Position numbers and translations under genes: made by a program. Source: Artemisia argyi (lineage: Eukaryota > Streptophyta > Magnoliopsida > Asterales > Asteraceae). Taken from it: a stretch of 64,000 nucleotides of DNA. The stretch covers positions 119,638,042 to 119,702,041 of the forward strand of contig CM060704.1 in assembly GCA_030686995.1 (NCBI GenBank), written 5' to 3'. Every line of letters starts with the position of its first letter. Positions within the stretch are counted from its first letter, which is position 1. The notes beneath the pieces are model-generated. The model did no database searches, had not been told where the DNA came from, and saw only the letters and a list, made by a program, of their open reading frames with translations. Positions 45,988 through 57,611 of the stretch are shown in pieces.

Positions 45988-46280
45988 GATTGTCAATTTG
46001 GGAAATAAAAAGCAAAAGCAAAAAAAGAAAAAAGAAGGTGAATTGTGAAAAAAAGCCAAACAAAATTGAAAAAAAAATACGTGAAATTAAAGGGAAAAAA
46101 GCAACAAAAAAAAAATAAAGAAGAAAGATGAAAGACAAAAAAAGACAAACAAAAAGGGGGAAAAACATAGACTTAGGTTGTCCTATTTAATATTAGGTTA
46201 ATCTACACTATTAGATCAAACTAGATAAATAATGGAGATTTGTCCATTGATATGCACCAAAATTAAAGTATATGCAAAAT
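45357..46280. repeat. A-rich right arm of the foldback element, including (AAT)n
   Basis: Complement-like to the left arm: AAAACGGACGAAAACG words. It includes an (AAT)n microsatellite at about 45943-45985. The last 130 bp match the left end of the element in inverted orientation. Confidence 0.75.
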
Positions 46281-46450
46281 AAAGTTACTCTTATCCTTAC
46301 TTCCTTAGAAACTTGGATACATATAGTACGATACTTTCAAAACATGCCACTATTTAATTTTGCACATAGCAAACACATGCTAAATATACCACTAGGATTT
46401 CGATGTTGAGGGCCAAAACAATTTTTCGCAAACCAAAATTTTGTTTTGAA

Positions 46451-46452
<2 letters not shown>

Positions 46453-46533
<81 letters not shown>
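46453..46533. repeat. (TA)n microsatellite followed by a T run
   Basis: About 40 TA units, then about 15 T. Flanking sequence is not recognised. Confidence 0.97.
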
Positions 46534-46548
<15 letters not shown>

Positions 46549-46549
46549 C

Positions 46550-47271
46550 GAAAGGCAACATATTAGCAGGGTCTCTGCGCGATGCAGATCTGGGCACCAT
46601 GTAATTTAATTTTTTCGGTTAATAATTTATTTTATTTGTACATTTTTTGGCAATAGCTTTGCTGATTAGTTTTTTATGGCAAAAGTTTGATGAAATTTTG
46701 CTTAGTTTGTATTATTTTATTTATTATTATTATTTATTTTTTTGTTTATTAGTTTGCTTGGTTTATACAATATGTGAACATATTTTAGTTTATTATGTTT
46801 TTTTTGACAATAAATTTATGGATATCAAAAATTTCGTTTAGCTCGTGTCCGTTCGGGCTTGAATATTTATATAATATGCTTTATTATTTGTATTAGTGAC
46901 ATTTAATGCAGGAATTGTATTTAAGTTGGTTGTACAATATGCTTGATAATTTGTATTTCTTATATAAGGGATGTTTTGATAAGTGCATTAATTGTATTTA
47001 TTGACAAGTTAATTAATTGTATTGTAACTAATGATTTATTTATTGTATTTAATGTTAGTATTAATTGTATATTAGAATTAAATATGAGGAGAATTTCTAT
47101 AAGTAGCATTTGTTATTGTACTTATATCTTTAGAAGTTGTAAGACTTAATTTTAAGTATTCTATTAATAGTAGGCTTTCACGCTTTATAATATACTGTAG
47201 TATGATAAGTTACTGTATATGGGATAAACTTTTTTTTTTTTTTTCTCTCTCTTTTTTTTTAGTGTAACATA
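46550..47271. other. AT-rich intergenic stretch, no gene recognised
   Basis: Highly AT-rich with many TTAATTGTATT-like words. A T/C-rich run (47230-47260) precedes the next element. Only short, unsupported ORFs. Confidence 0.45.
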
Positions 47272-47274
47272 TTA

Positions 47275-48043
47275 GGGGGGTGGCAACCTTGCCTCACTTT
47301 GCCTCAAGCTTTTGCAAAAACAACCAATAATATTATGCCAACACATTTCATGCCTCAACATACCTCAACATCATTTTTTAGTGGCAATCTTGATACCCAT
47401 TTTTTTTTTTTTTTTTTTTCTTTTCAAGTAATCATCATATTTATACTTTCATACCCATTTTTCATTGTAACCATAGTTATATATTATGGATAGGAATAGG
47501 AGTATTATTCTTCATCCTCAACCTTGTATAAAAAACAGTACTAAAACACCACCAAAAGGTATACCAAAAAAGGAGAACATCAAGCCAGTTTCAACTTCTA
47601 ACGGTTTGGTCGATTTTCATGAGTTTAATGAAGCTATGGTCGATTTTCACTTTCAAAAACCAAACCAAACCAAACAAAGAAACCCTTCTTCAACACAAAG
47701 CCGCAACCCACCTGCTTCACCATCGGCCACCCTCCGGCCACCGTCACCACCCATCTTCATCACACAACACTACTACCAAACATTTCTACATGATCTTCCC
47801 ATCACCTTTCACCACCACACGCGCCTCAATAATTCTGTTAAAGGGAATATTTTTTTTTGGAAAAAGCCCAACGTCCGGAATAAAATTAAATGCCAACGTT
47901 CGAAAAATACTTGGGAATGGATGAAGCTGATTCGGGGTAAGTCACCGCAAGCCTTACCGATCGGTGCTTGCCGCTGCAGTGGCAGTCGAGCATGCCGATC
48001 GGCAAAGCTCACCGATCCATTATAACCGCAAGGTTGCCACCCC
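47275..48043. mobile_element. TTA-flanked MITE (PIF/Harbinger-like)
   Basis: Left end GGGGGGTGGCAACCTTGC; right end is the complement, GCAAGGTTGCCACCCC, a 16-bp inverted repeat. TTA is present on both sides (47272-47274 and 48044-48046). G-starting ends and a TTA duplication fit PIF/Harbinger MITEs. The interior has an open frame at 47486-48025, but its composition (P/T/S/K-rich, no domain) gives no support for a protein. Confidence 0.7.
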
Positions 48044-48515
48044 TTAAGGATCATACATATGCAAAGTTAATTTAACAAATTAATTAAGTACTGGTATCAC
48101 AATTCACAACTTTCGAAAAATCATGTTCGATATGACAATGATACACTATTTAATTGGTGGGCCAAAATTTTATGATGACATAATAAGTATGTTTAAAAAT
48201 AGAAGTTTTGAGTTAACCATGCAAGAGTAGCTCCTTCCCTAAGAGCATCCCCATCCGTAATGCATTGCTCCACGTTAAGGCAAAATAACGCGCGTTAAGG
48301 CACGTTAGCTGTTGCATCCACATGCGTTAAACCCACGTTAACGTGAGGCGTTATGTGGCAAATGGCACGTTAAGGTACCAAATGTGTATAAAAAAAATAT
48401 TTTTTTTTTCATTCAGCCCCCTCCCCACTTCACATTAACGGCTAGTTTTTTTTAAAAAAAAAGTTACAATTTAGCCCCCCTAACATTAACTAACGTAAAA
48501 AAAGGGCTAGTTAGC

Positions 48516-48571
<56 letters not shown>

Positions 48572-48591
48572 CAAAACCTTTTTTCAACCAA

Positions 48592-48599
48592 TATAAATA
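48592..48599 (+). promoter_or_regulatory. TATA box of the PIF/Harbinger ORF1
   Basis: TATAAATA, 81 bp before the ATG at 48680. Confidence 0.6.
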
Positions 48600-48679
48600 C
48601 CCATTTACCCTACTTCTTTTTCCCACACTTTCACTACTCACTATCTACTATCTACAACTTCTAATATCCAAAAAAAAAA

Positions 48680-49884
48680 ATGTCTCAAGGCAACAACAAC
48701 AATCCTAACTCGTTTACGAACCTTCTCGGTGGGTAGGGGAACCCATATGCGGGTTCATCATCCAATCCGAATCCAAATCCAAATCCAAATTTGGACAATC
48801 CAAACCTATTGGGTATGTCGAGTCAGCAAGTTTACGAACAACACGAAGCTTTAAGATTTTGGCAAGAATCCCAACAACAAAACACCTTATACACCAATTT
48901 TCAAAATCTCCAATTCACTCAACCATCCCAACAATCCCAAACGGAAACTAACGAAGTTTCCGAAACACCTACGTCGCCTAAAAAAACAAAAACTCGTGTT
49001 AAACGAAAGTCCAAAAAATCGAAAGAACCAGTCGATGATGATGACGAGGTCGAACCAGTCGTTACACGTTGGCAAGCAAATGAAGAAAAATTACTTGCAA
49101 CGTGTTGGGTTGCTGCAAGTGAAGATGAGCAAGTCGGTCGGTCCCAATCCAAAGATACATTTTGGCAGCGGGTTATAAATGAGTTCAATAAGCGTAGTTA
49201 TCATAGACGCGGGAAAGATATGATACAATCGAAGTGGAGAACGTTGAACCACGATAGCACAAAGTTCAACGCGATTTACAAACGTGCCGATCGCGATAAA
49301 AAAAATGGGGAAAATGCCATGGATATACTCACACGGGCCAAGGAAATGTATCGAAACGAGAACAAAAACGCGCCGTTTCATAATGAGGAGGCTTGGAGTG
49401 TTTTGCGTAGTCATAAGAAATGGGACGCACCGGACACGGTTGATTTAACCGGTGATGTCCCGAGCCAAGCAAACGAGGCGTTGTTTGGTAATGATGCACA
49501 ACCACGCCCGATGGGGAAAAAGAGGGCTTCGAAGAAACAAAAGTCCGAGACAACGACAAGCACCGGGGGAGCGAGTACCGGTCCCGAACGGAAATGGGGT
49601 TGGGGGGGGGGGGGGGGGGAAGTGGGTTCCCTTCATCTTCCATATCCCCCTAAGTAAATCTGTCAATCTTGAGACAATTGCGCAAGGAATATCGGGCTAA
49701 ACGTGAAGATGCGGCCTTGGCTTACAAAGCAACCGCTGAAAATCAATACGCAGCAATACGCTCGAGGGACTTTGAGTTTTTGTTGCTCGACACTACCGGC
49801 AAAGATCCTTATTACGTGATGCTGGTGAATATGGAAAAGGATCGTATCATTGAAAAATACGGGTTGCCAAAGCGTACGGAATGA
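48680..49884 (+). pseudogene. PIF/Harbinger ORF1 (Myb/SANT-like DNA-binding protein), broken
   Basis: The frame starts at ATG 48680 (MSQGNNNNPNSF), is stopped by TAG at 48734-48736, and then stays open in the same frame to 49657. The Myb/trihelix-like domain is RWQANEEKLLATCWVAASEDE...FWQRVINEFN, followed by RGKDMIQSKWRTLNHDSTKFNAIY. Basic KKTKTRVKRKSKKSK upstream could be a nuclear signal. At a long G run (about 49601-49619) the frame is lost; the C-terminal part LRQLRKEYRAKREDAALAYKA...RIIEKYGLPK continues at 49669-49884 in another frame. In intact relatives ORF1 binds DNA and works with the transposase in the nucleus. Two lesions make it a pseudogene, though the G run could also be a sequencing slip. 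Confidence 0.85.
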
Positions 49885-50187
49885 ATAAATGTGTTGTGGT
49901 TTAATTTTTTTTATGTCTTTTTATTTAATTTCGTAATGTATTGTTTTTTTTTCTTTTGTAATGTAATATATTCAAGAATTAATGTTATGTTTTAAAAAAA
50001 TGAAATATTAGTTTTAGTTTAGGGGTGAAATTGAAAATATTTAAAAAAATTGAGTTAAAGTGAGTTAAGGTTGAGTTATGAATGAGGGTGTTTTTTTGTG
50101 AGTTAAAGTTAAAGTGGTAAAGCTGACGTGACGCTGACGTGGCGCTGATTTATAACTTAACTCAAGTTACGGATGGGGATGCTCTAA

Positions 50188-50591
50188 CAGCATGTGGTAA
50201 GGTAACACCGGGTTAACTTTTAACTCACTGCCACGTCAGCGCAACATCAGCTTTTACTTTTTAACTTTAACTCTTGACTTTTCACCCCGGTAACATAACT
50301 TACATTTAACTCACCTTAACTCACCTCCACCTCAATTATTTTCAATTTCAACCCTAAATTTTAACAACTACTTCATTTAAAACTAATATAAACATTTATA
50401 AAACACAAATTACATAAAACATCTTAATTAAACTACGATAATTAAATATAAAACATCTTAATTAAACTACAATTATTAAAAAGAAAACATCTTAATTAAA
50501 CTATGACACTTAAACATAAAACATCTTAATTAAAATACAATTATTAAACTACGATACTTAAACATAAACTACGAGTTAAATAAACTACGAT

Positions 50592-50642
<51 letters not shown>

Positions 50643-50800
50643 ATCAGACACATAGCCCTCGTGACTTGAATAAGAGGCACTCGAATCGTCCTCACTGGAT
50701 GGCACACGGGGCAATCCGTTTTGTATTCGCCATTCTGCTCGACGGTTTCTCCGAGCCTGTTGAGCTCTTCTGTCCTCGTTAAATATCAATAATATCACGC
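50188..50800 (-). mobile_element. Fragment of a second, inverted PIF/Harbinger-like element
   Basis: Bases 50188-50400 read on the minus strand resemble the 3' end of the preceding element (GAGTTAAGGTGAGTTAA, GCTGACGTGGCA words). The first bases CAGCATGTGG follow a TAA that both elements share. A minus-strand frame at 50644-50790 (RRAEWRIQNGLPRVPSSEDD) may be the end of one of its proteins. A poly-A run is at 50597-50640. No opposite terminus was found, so it looks truncated. Confidence 0.45.
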
Positions 50801-50819
50801 CTTTGTTAAATATCAATTT

Positions 50820-51435
50820 GCAAACAAGTTTGCAAATGAATAGTCATAACTCATAAGGGCATTATAATCTTTTCAGCTCCAAAAAGTAAATTACATATCT
50901 AGTTATCATCAATTATCATGAAATAACAGCATGTTCCCATACAATATCTAAAACCACCTAATTATCATAGTACACGCCTATACAAAATCTAACTACTGCT
51001 TTCTTTAATAACATCATTATATTATCCTCAATATCAACATGAATTATCTCAGCGTATGACGCTGTTGATCATCAACTGCCCATAGAACATCTTTAGTGTT
51101 TGAATTATAACGAGGATTATGCAGGATCCTGCTTCGCTCCGGTTATATATAGCTTTCCATTGAGCTGTAAAAAGTATGAATATTAAAAAAAGTACATGCA
51201 TGCGGAAATAATTTTTAATTCACCAAACGTGACTTCAAAATATAAAGTATTAATTAAAATATACGGGTTTAGTTATATTTAGAATTTTAGATTACTAGTG
51301 TGTGCGGCCACGAGGTTTTGACATAAGTCGCAAACTCGCAATAACGGAGTTTTAATATAAGTCTAATTTATTGACCATTTGTATTTTTATTTAAAAATAA
51401 CTATAAATAATTTATAATTATCATCTTCATCAATA
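50820..51435. other. AT-rich intergenic stretch, no gene recognised
   Basis: No coding, terminal repeats or RNA gene seen. Confidence 0.45.
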
Positions 51436-51447
51436 ATTATTTTTGTT

Positions 51448-51674
51448 ATCAAAAGGCTTTGGCTCAGTTGGTATCCATTTCGAAAAATTCATGGGCTCAC
51501 TGTAGAGGTTTTGTAGATAAAAAGTCAAGTTCCGAATCTCAACTCGTGTTCACTTCGGTTGGTGCCCCATTGGCTAGGAGAATTGCCGGAGCCATTCCTT
51601 GTGGGGTGAACAATGATTGGTGCCAAAAGGCACCTGGAATCAGAGTGTTCCCGCCAATTCACACATTTTTATAG
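51448..51674 (+). mobile_element. tRNA-derived SINE
   Basis: A box A-like phrase TGGCTCAGTTGGT occurs near the start (about 51461) and a box B-like phrase AGTTCCGAATC about 60 bp later, as for RNA polymerase III promoters. The 227-bp unit is flanked by a perfect 12-bp duplication ATTATTTTTGTT (51436-51447 and 51675-51686). Together these define a SINE copied by L1-type machinery. The box B has an extra base relative to GGTTCGAATCC, suggesting some age. Confidence 0.85.
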
Positions 51675-51686
51675 ATTATTTTTGTT

Positions 51687-52755
51687 CATCATTTAGATTT
51701 GTTTTGGTCGGTGATCCATACTTTGTATAAATTTTTGTTGGACTTTGAATTTGTTTAACTTGCATTGTGTTGATGTTAATGTTATTGTTTAAATTTAATT
51801 ATTGATCATGTTGTAGACATTATGCATATTTAATATAGTACGTAATAACACTTGATGAACTTAAAGGCAAAGTTCAAAATAATGTCTTTCCGGATATTCT
51901 TATTTAAATTTTTTATTTGGGTAAATGGTTTTCATTCTGTAAATATATTACTTCGAAAAACAGTTTAGTACAACAGATGTGTGTGAGTCTCATATCCCAA
52001 CCTGTTACATAGGCAATATAGTATACATAACGAGATAAACTACTCCTATAAGAATGAAAAAACCACTAGACACTAGCTTGCATTTAACTCTTAAAGATAC
52101 TAAACATAAAACATTTTCTAATTCGACCACAAAGATTAATATCCATCGCATCACAAAATGTGAATTGATATTTAGTTAAACCATCAAGGTCGTATGTATC
52201 ATAGATGTCATAATCTTCATCCTCATGTAAACTTGCATCATTTGCACTCCCATTAGCCATGAATTGAACAGTTTCATCGAAAACCTCATCAACATCACTA
52301 TCACTCTCTTTCACGGCCTTCTCCGCATCCATAGTGATATTATTTAAACTTAAAAGAGAAATTACACAAATCGTTGTTATATGTAAATCTACTATATTTA
52401 TTTTTATATCACAGTAACCTGCTTTCATTCTAATATTTATATTTCGTTAATAATAATATCAGTCGTGTTTAATATTTAACCCGGAATACAAACGTGTTAA
52501 ACTTATTAAGAAAAACATGGTCATTTTTTAAACACAAATAGTAAGAAAAAAATATCTTTTCGGATATTCTTTCTTAAACTCATAAAAAAGAATAACATGA
52601 GTCGTTATTATATGTACAATCTCGCGTATTCATTTATTTATCGCAGCAACTCGTTTTATTTATTCTGATATTTATAATCCCGTGGATATACATAAATTTA
52701 ATTTATAATGAATAATATTTATACATAACAACATATAAGATACTCTTAATATATA
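51687..52755. other. AT-rich stretch with one small acidic ORF
   Basis: The minus-strand ORF 52084-52428 (from MDAEKAVKESDSDVDEVFDET, 91 residues) is acidic and contains NDASLHEDEDYDIYDTYDLDGL. It has a transposon-associated look, but I cannot assign it. The rest is AT-rich without features. Confidence 0.35.
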
Positions 52756-52762
52756 TCTCTAC

Positions 52763-52975
52763 ATTATATATAACAGGAGGCATTTGAAGGATATGTCCAG
52801 TCATTGTCCAGTCAATGCCCAGTCATTGCCCAGTAATTCATATTTCGCCATGTCATCACATTGTTACCATATTATATATAACATGAGGCATTTGAATGAT
52901 ATGTCCAGTCATTGCCCAATCATTGTACAGCCCAGTAATTCATATTTTGCCATGTCATCACATTGTCCATGTAAG
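52763..52975 (+). repeat. Duplicated 5' terminal segment of the Helitron (about 108 bp x 2)
   Basis: ATTATATATAACAGGAGGC at 52763 recurs at 52871 with one change, followed in both by GATATGTCCAGTCATTG, AATTCATATTT and GCCATGTCATCACATTGT. Inside each copy CCAGTCATTG repeats on a small scale. Confidence 0.9.
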
Positions 52976-53489
52976 CAATTTTTATAATTTATTTTGTATT
53001 TTTTAAAATTCGGATTAAAATTCGTGTAAAAAATTAACCTTTGCAAGATTCAAACCTAAGTCGTTTACAAGATATGCAAACGTCTCAACCAATGGAGTCA
53101 TTCCATAAGTTGTGATCAAAAGGCCAAAACAAAATTTATATCTTCTAATAATACCTTACTGAATCTTTTATACAATCCGACATTTTACTCACTAACCCTA
53201 ATATAATTCGTATTCCACCTTTTTATCAAAACCCTAATATCATTCATTCATCCTCCAGAGGATTGCATGAGTCGGTTAAGAATATCGATTTGAGTCAGTC
53301 ACCATCTTCCAGAACCATACATACACTCAAAAAACACATGCATCTTAAACACAAAATCAAAATTTCGGTGGTTTTCATTGTATAATTAAGTTAGGTCGTC
53401 TGTATAAAGCTAATGGAGTTTTATATGTAGATTCAACATACATATAAAGATCCTATGGTAAGAAGTTTGTATTTTTTTTTTCATATACT

Positions 53490-55330
53490 CTATTTGATTA
53501 GCGTATGGATTTGATGCTGACCTTAAAGGGCCTGCATTACTATCAAATATAAGATTTGATGTCTATGAGTCAGTTACAAATGTAATTCATGTATGCAGAT
53601 AAAGCTTCCAACCTCAAGTTAGCTATAGAAATTTCATTCCTGATTAGTTTTAGTTGGCAATTTTGAGCCATATTTACGGTTCAATTACGGCATATGGGTA
53701 AGTTAGTTTGTTAACATATAGTATGTATTTTTTAAATAACTGAATCATGATGAATATGCAACTTAACCGATTACTTAGTCTGATATGTGACTTGGCGTTA
53801 CCGATTCTCCATCTTGCAGGTCACCGTATAATATACTTTAATCAATTGCAGGTGAAGGGCTTGGGAGTTCTATGAGCTTATCAAGTATGTCCTGGCCGTG
53901 GTTTAATGTTTTCTTTCATGATAAAATCATACCGGTGACATCAAATATTTTATCGATTTGTTTTTTTAACCTTTAACGCTTGGTACAGAACGTGACAGAG
54001 GAACAAATGCATGTAGATATGTAGTAGATTATAGGGTTGGATCATTGGGATCTTTGCAGCCGTAAACAATTGATAAAAATTGTAAACAGTATCCATAGTT
54101 TCTTGAATGAATTTCTATAACTACACACATGCACACCAATCATGCAATACTCTTTATAGGATTATATGTTTTGAGGTGTACATATACTTAATAGTCTGTA
54201 AAATCTTTATTTACGTTTTACTCAATCAATTCTCTTTATAGTATATAGAGTCCTACTTTTACCCTTGTGATGTTAAGGTGGGTTCTAGATATGATTTTCA
54301 TGGTCCTTCCTTTTTATACATGTAGTATAGACGATATATTTGCCTAATCAGTGACTTATTTCATATCTATCATATGTAAATTGAACATTGATCTTAGTTG
54401 TGCCTTATATATATAATTTGCTAAGGTTGCTAAAGGAGAGTGCCGACACTCGCAGGCAAAGTTAAGGAATTTTATTAAGGCTTCCGAAGAGGTAAAAATA
54501 CGTATTTTGTTGTCTTTTATTCTACAAGTTGTACCTGGTTTAGAATTGGTTATCCTTTTTAAACTTTCGAATACAATGACTTAATGGCTAAGTAAGTATT
54601 TAATTAAGAATGCAAATTTCATTATAATTTTATAACAAGTAACAAGACTGAATTTTGACTAATTCTTTTTGTACAGCCATCCATCTCTTCATGCGCCATA
54701 TATTGACGAAGTTGAAAAAACAGTAGACGGTAAATCACAAGATTTTCTATTATGTATTGGTTATAGCTGTAGATAAGCGATCTGCGCCTTCACATGGCTG
54801 ATAAGTAAGTTGCGCCTTCACTTGGCTATTTGAAGAAGGTGCTTATGTTATTATGTAGATAGATGGCAAGAATCTGCGTCACAATTTGGGCCTGAGATTT
54901 GTCACGTTCAAGTGACTTCGGCATACTTAATAAAATACATTAGCAAGTAAAGGGATTATACTGTTGGTGTTTACTCCTGTGCCATTAAAGGTGAACTATT
55001 TTTGAATTTGATTCGTGAATGCCACTGCTTTATAGTTTTTCAGTATCACTTGCTCTTATATGCACTATTAGTTTGGTTCTGTTGAAGGTGCTTTGGTGGA
55101 AGTGGGCTTACTCTATCGAGCTGTGAGGCAAAACGGTAAAACTCCAGTCCTGCAATTGAATGGCTACTGAATTACCACCAAGAATATAGTTGAGATTGAA
55201 CGCATCGCGAGTCGGGTTTGTTTAGAATAGAAGATGCAGGGTTTGGTGGGTTGACTCCACTTCTTATCACATGTGGCAAAGATGGTTTGCCATAGTGTCT
55301 TGGATTCATTAACTAATGATCTTGAAATGG
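53490..55330 (+). other. Exon-like segments of unknown origin in the Helitron
   Basis: Short open stretches bordered by AG and GT occur at about 53500-53605 (AYGFDADLKGPALLSNIRFDV), 54430-54492 (AKLRNFIKASEE then GTAAAA), 54677-54730 (HPSLHAPYIDEVEKTVDG) and 55080-55170 (GALVEVGLLYRAVRQNG). I do not recognise the parent genes. They may be additional captured fragments. Confidence 0.35.
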
Positions 55331-55805
55331 TACATTTTCTTTCTTCCTGTAATGTGTAAAATCTCTTAAGACGTTTTATTCAAATATTTAAGTTGTTATT
55401 CTTACTATTTATTTTTCTCATGTTATCAAATGTAACACATCAGTTAATAAAAATGAATCTAAATATGAGGTCACGGCAAATTATATAATTCATTACTTTA
55501 ATGATTATAACTAGAAGGCTTTTGGCTAATTATATTTTAGGTGTTTAATTGGTATTAGACTTTGGAAAAAGTATTAATCACTTTAAGAGTGTTAGTCTTA
55601 TGCCTTTTTTAGGGACAAATATACTAACAAGGTTAACTCTTTATATTGCGATTATATGAAAATAACAGCTTACCCAAACACCCCATAAATATCATAAACT
55701 TTATTCTTGGTGGTTCTAATTTTAAGACATACAATTGACCAAAGTGCTATTCTTGCCTCTTTCCTTTAAAATTTACTTATGATTATTATTTTGACATTGT
55801 TTCAG

Positions 55806-56025
55806 ATGCACGTCGATCATGTTTCTGCAGCAATGGAACCAGACAGATCTGCGTTATCACAAAGTAGATATAGTACCTATCTATGGAGTTTCTCCAAGGG
55901 CTGTTGGAACTACTCCGTTCCAAGGGGATCCGTTCAACATGGAAGACGATATCCAGTGTATTGGACAAGAAGCTTATAGGTCAGTCCTGCGAGCCTTTAA
56001 AACTCAGTCCGATGCTATTATCTTG
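55806..56025 (+). pseudogene. Captured EMSY-like (ENT domain) exon
   Basis: An exon bordered by TTCAG and GTAAGC encodes, at its end, IGQEAYRSVLRAFKTQSDAI, the start of the ENT domain of plant EMSY-like (EML) chromatin proteins, preceded by AVGTTPFQGDPFNMEDD, like the linker in those proteins. The next EML exon, which should begin SWEKE, is absent. Parent proteins are nuclear and linked to histone binding and defence; this fragment alone cannot form a domain. Confidence 0.8.
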
Positions 56026-56261
56026 GTAAGCATACAATCAAATGTCGCTGCAAATATAGTGATGCAGTGATAGTGTAGATGTGCATTTTCAAAGTTACTT
56101 TTTGTGACTTCAACTGCTACAATCAGATAACATGTTAATTAGATAATCATGTGGTTTAAGTTAGGCGTAAAGTTAGATATTTTTACATTTGTGTTATGTA
56201 ACATTTTGTTTATGCTCATTCTTGCCTATAAGTTATATAGTTTAATCCTATTTTGTAGGGT

Positions 56262-56350
56262 CTACCTGATGCTAAGCTTGGACTGTGCATGAATTCAGAA
56301 AATTGATTGAAGATACACGCGCTGGTGCCAAAATGATTGAGCTCATAAAG
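56262..56350 (+). other. Exon-like segment of unknown origin
   Basis: Follows TTTTGTAG and reads EFRKLIEDTRAGAKMIELIK before GTGTTG. It is open and looks helical, but I cannot name the parent gene. Confidence 0.35.
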
Positions 56351-56483
56351 GTGTTGTCTCTAATTATTAAGATCAAATCTGACCCGCTATTTTTAATTGG
56401 TGCAATAACTATTTGATTACATCTGAATTAGTGTCATCGTTGTTTGATTTAATACATTCATAGTTGACAAATATTCGAACAAG

Positions 56484-56567
56484 ATGAATGAGGTATTTGA
56501 AGGCTATAGACGTCAATACTGTGAGCTTTCTGCTAGATTCTCTAAAAAAGTGTACTTCTGCATCCAA
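56484..56567 (+). pseudogene. Captured first exon of a VTI1-type v-SNARE
   Basis: MNEVFEGYRRQYCELSA matches the start of plant VTI1 SNAREs; after a shift of frame, SLKKCTSASKY continues the similarity. No SNARE motif or membrane anchor follows. Parent proteins act in trans-Golgi/vacuole fusion. Confidence 0.75.
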
Positions 56568-57232
56568 ATATATGCCTTGCGTGTCCTCAAATTTAGGTTC
56601 TTATAACAACGCTAGCATATATCTTAGTTATATATGTGGTTTCTAAAATACTATAGGGTGGGTTACATGTGAAGCCATGTGTGTATTGCATATTGCATCT
56701 GAAGCAAATAACTAATTAAATTAAGGTTGAGATCTTATTGAAAGATATTACAAATAATATATACTAACTGTAATTTTCATGTAACAAGGAGATTTAAATT
56801 GTGTTGTTTGTACTATGGTACAATGGGTGTGTGGACTTAAGCTCTTGGTTGCATATCCTTCGAGAACAATATAGATTGCTATTGTTTATATGGACCGGTT
56901 GATTTGTTTCAGGAGTAATATAATTTCTATGTAAGACAATAGTTATCGGATTTAGATGTTTGTTACTACTCTTAAGGGACACTATGCACATTATATCTAT
57001 GACTATTTCCATTTTTTATCTTACATGGTTTGCTTGGCACAAGCTCTTGGTTACATTATATACAATCATACGCGATTACCTAATACGCGTATAGGAAAGG
57101 AAAAAAATATTGTTATCCTTCTTATTTTTGGATGAGCATACAACAACTGATACCTAAATTAAACTGATATTGTAATCTGGATAGATTTGATATTGACTTT
57201 GGTTTAATGATATTTTGTTTGTCAAATTGCAG

Positions 57233-57428
57233 TGTGAGAAGATCAAGCTTATGCTTGGGTTGAGGCTTTGAAGGCATATGAAAAGGAAATATTGATGAAA
57301 GTTGAGATGACACAAAGAGAGATTGGCAACTTAAATGAAGATAAATACGAAAGAGAAAATGAGCCAAAGTTAATGTCCACAGTTAAATGGGCTAAATTGC
57401 ATAGGCTAAGGACTTCGATGACCCGGTA
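57233..57428 (+). other. Exon-like segment encoding a charged helix, parent unknown
   Basis: After TTGCAG an open stretch of about 63 codons reads AYAWVEALKAYEKEILMKVE and continues with KWAKLHRLRTSMTR. It is charged and coiled-coil-like. It is consistent with another captured exon but was not identified. Confidence 0.4.
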
Positions 57429-57611
57429 TCCTTTTATTAAAACAACTATATATTTCATAAAGGTTGAACCATATTTTTTTTAATTACTTTTTGAACCAGA
57501 TTTTTTTTTCAACTATTGTTTGTTGTTTCCATTGGTGCTTTTGTTGGAAGCTGCAGTCGAATGCAGGAATAACCGTCCTCTTAATATAAGCGATGCTATC
57601 ACAAAAGGCGT

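Larger units (their letters stand above)
21719..46280. mobile_element. Foldback / long-inverted-repeat element, split by the Tat retrotransposon
   Basis: The left end (about 21719-21860) and the complement of the right end (about 46140-46280) align over roughly 130 bp. Shared words include TGGACAAATCTC, ATCTAGTTTGATCTAAT and GACAACCTAAGTC. Inside these ends the left arm is T-rich (ACGTTTTCGTCCGTTTT-like words) and the right arm is its A-rich complement (AAAACGGACGAAAACG), with a central tandem array. Without the 22.1-kb insertion and one copy of its TSD the element would be about 2.45 kb. No TSD or transposase was found, so the superfamily (MULE-like is possible) is open. Confidence 0.65.
48243..50184 (+). 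mobile_element. PIF/Harbinger element with ORF1 only, 1.94 kb
   Basis: An 18-bp perfect terminal inverted repeat, GAGCATCCCCATCCGTAA, and TSD TAA at 48240-48242 and 50185-50187. It encodes the Myb/SANT-like ORF1 protein but no DDE transposase, so it would depend on a relative for movement. The 5' non-coding part has degenerate ACGTTA repeats and a poly-A run (about 48520-48567). Confidence 0.93.

Noticed and set aside
44038..46168. Overlapping ORFs rich in F, S, V, R (up to 258 codons) on both strands
   Set aside because: They come from the T-rich/A-rich foldback arms; all frames give similar peptides and no domain or start context supports coding.
46337..46609. ORFs with long YIYIYI runs
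   Set aside because: Direct translation of the (TA)n microsatellite.
47486..48025. 179-codon ORF in the TTA-flanked MITE
   Set aside because: Proline/threonine/lysine-rich, no domain, and it runs into the terminal inverted repeat.
51459..51530. Possible tRNA gene (A box and B box)
   Set aside because: No acceptor stem or cloverleaf; 12-bp flanking duplication and length show a SINE.
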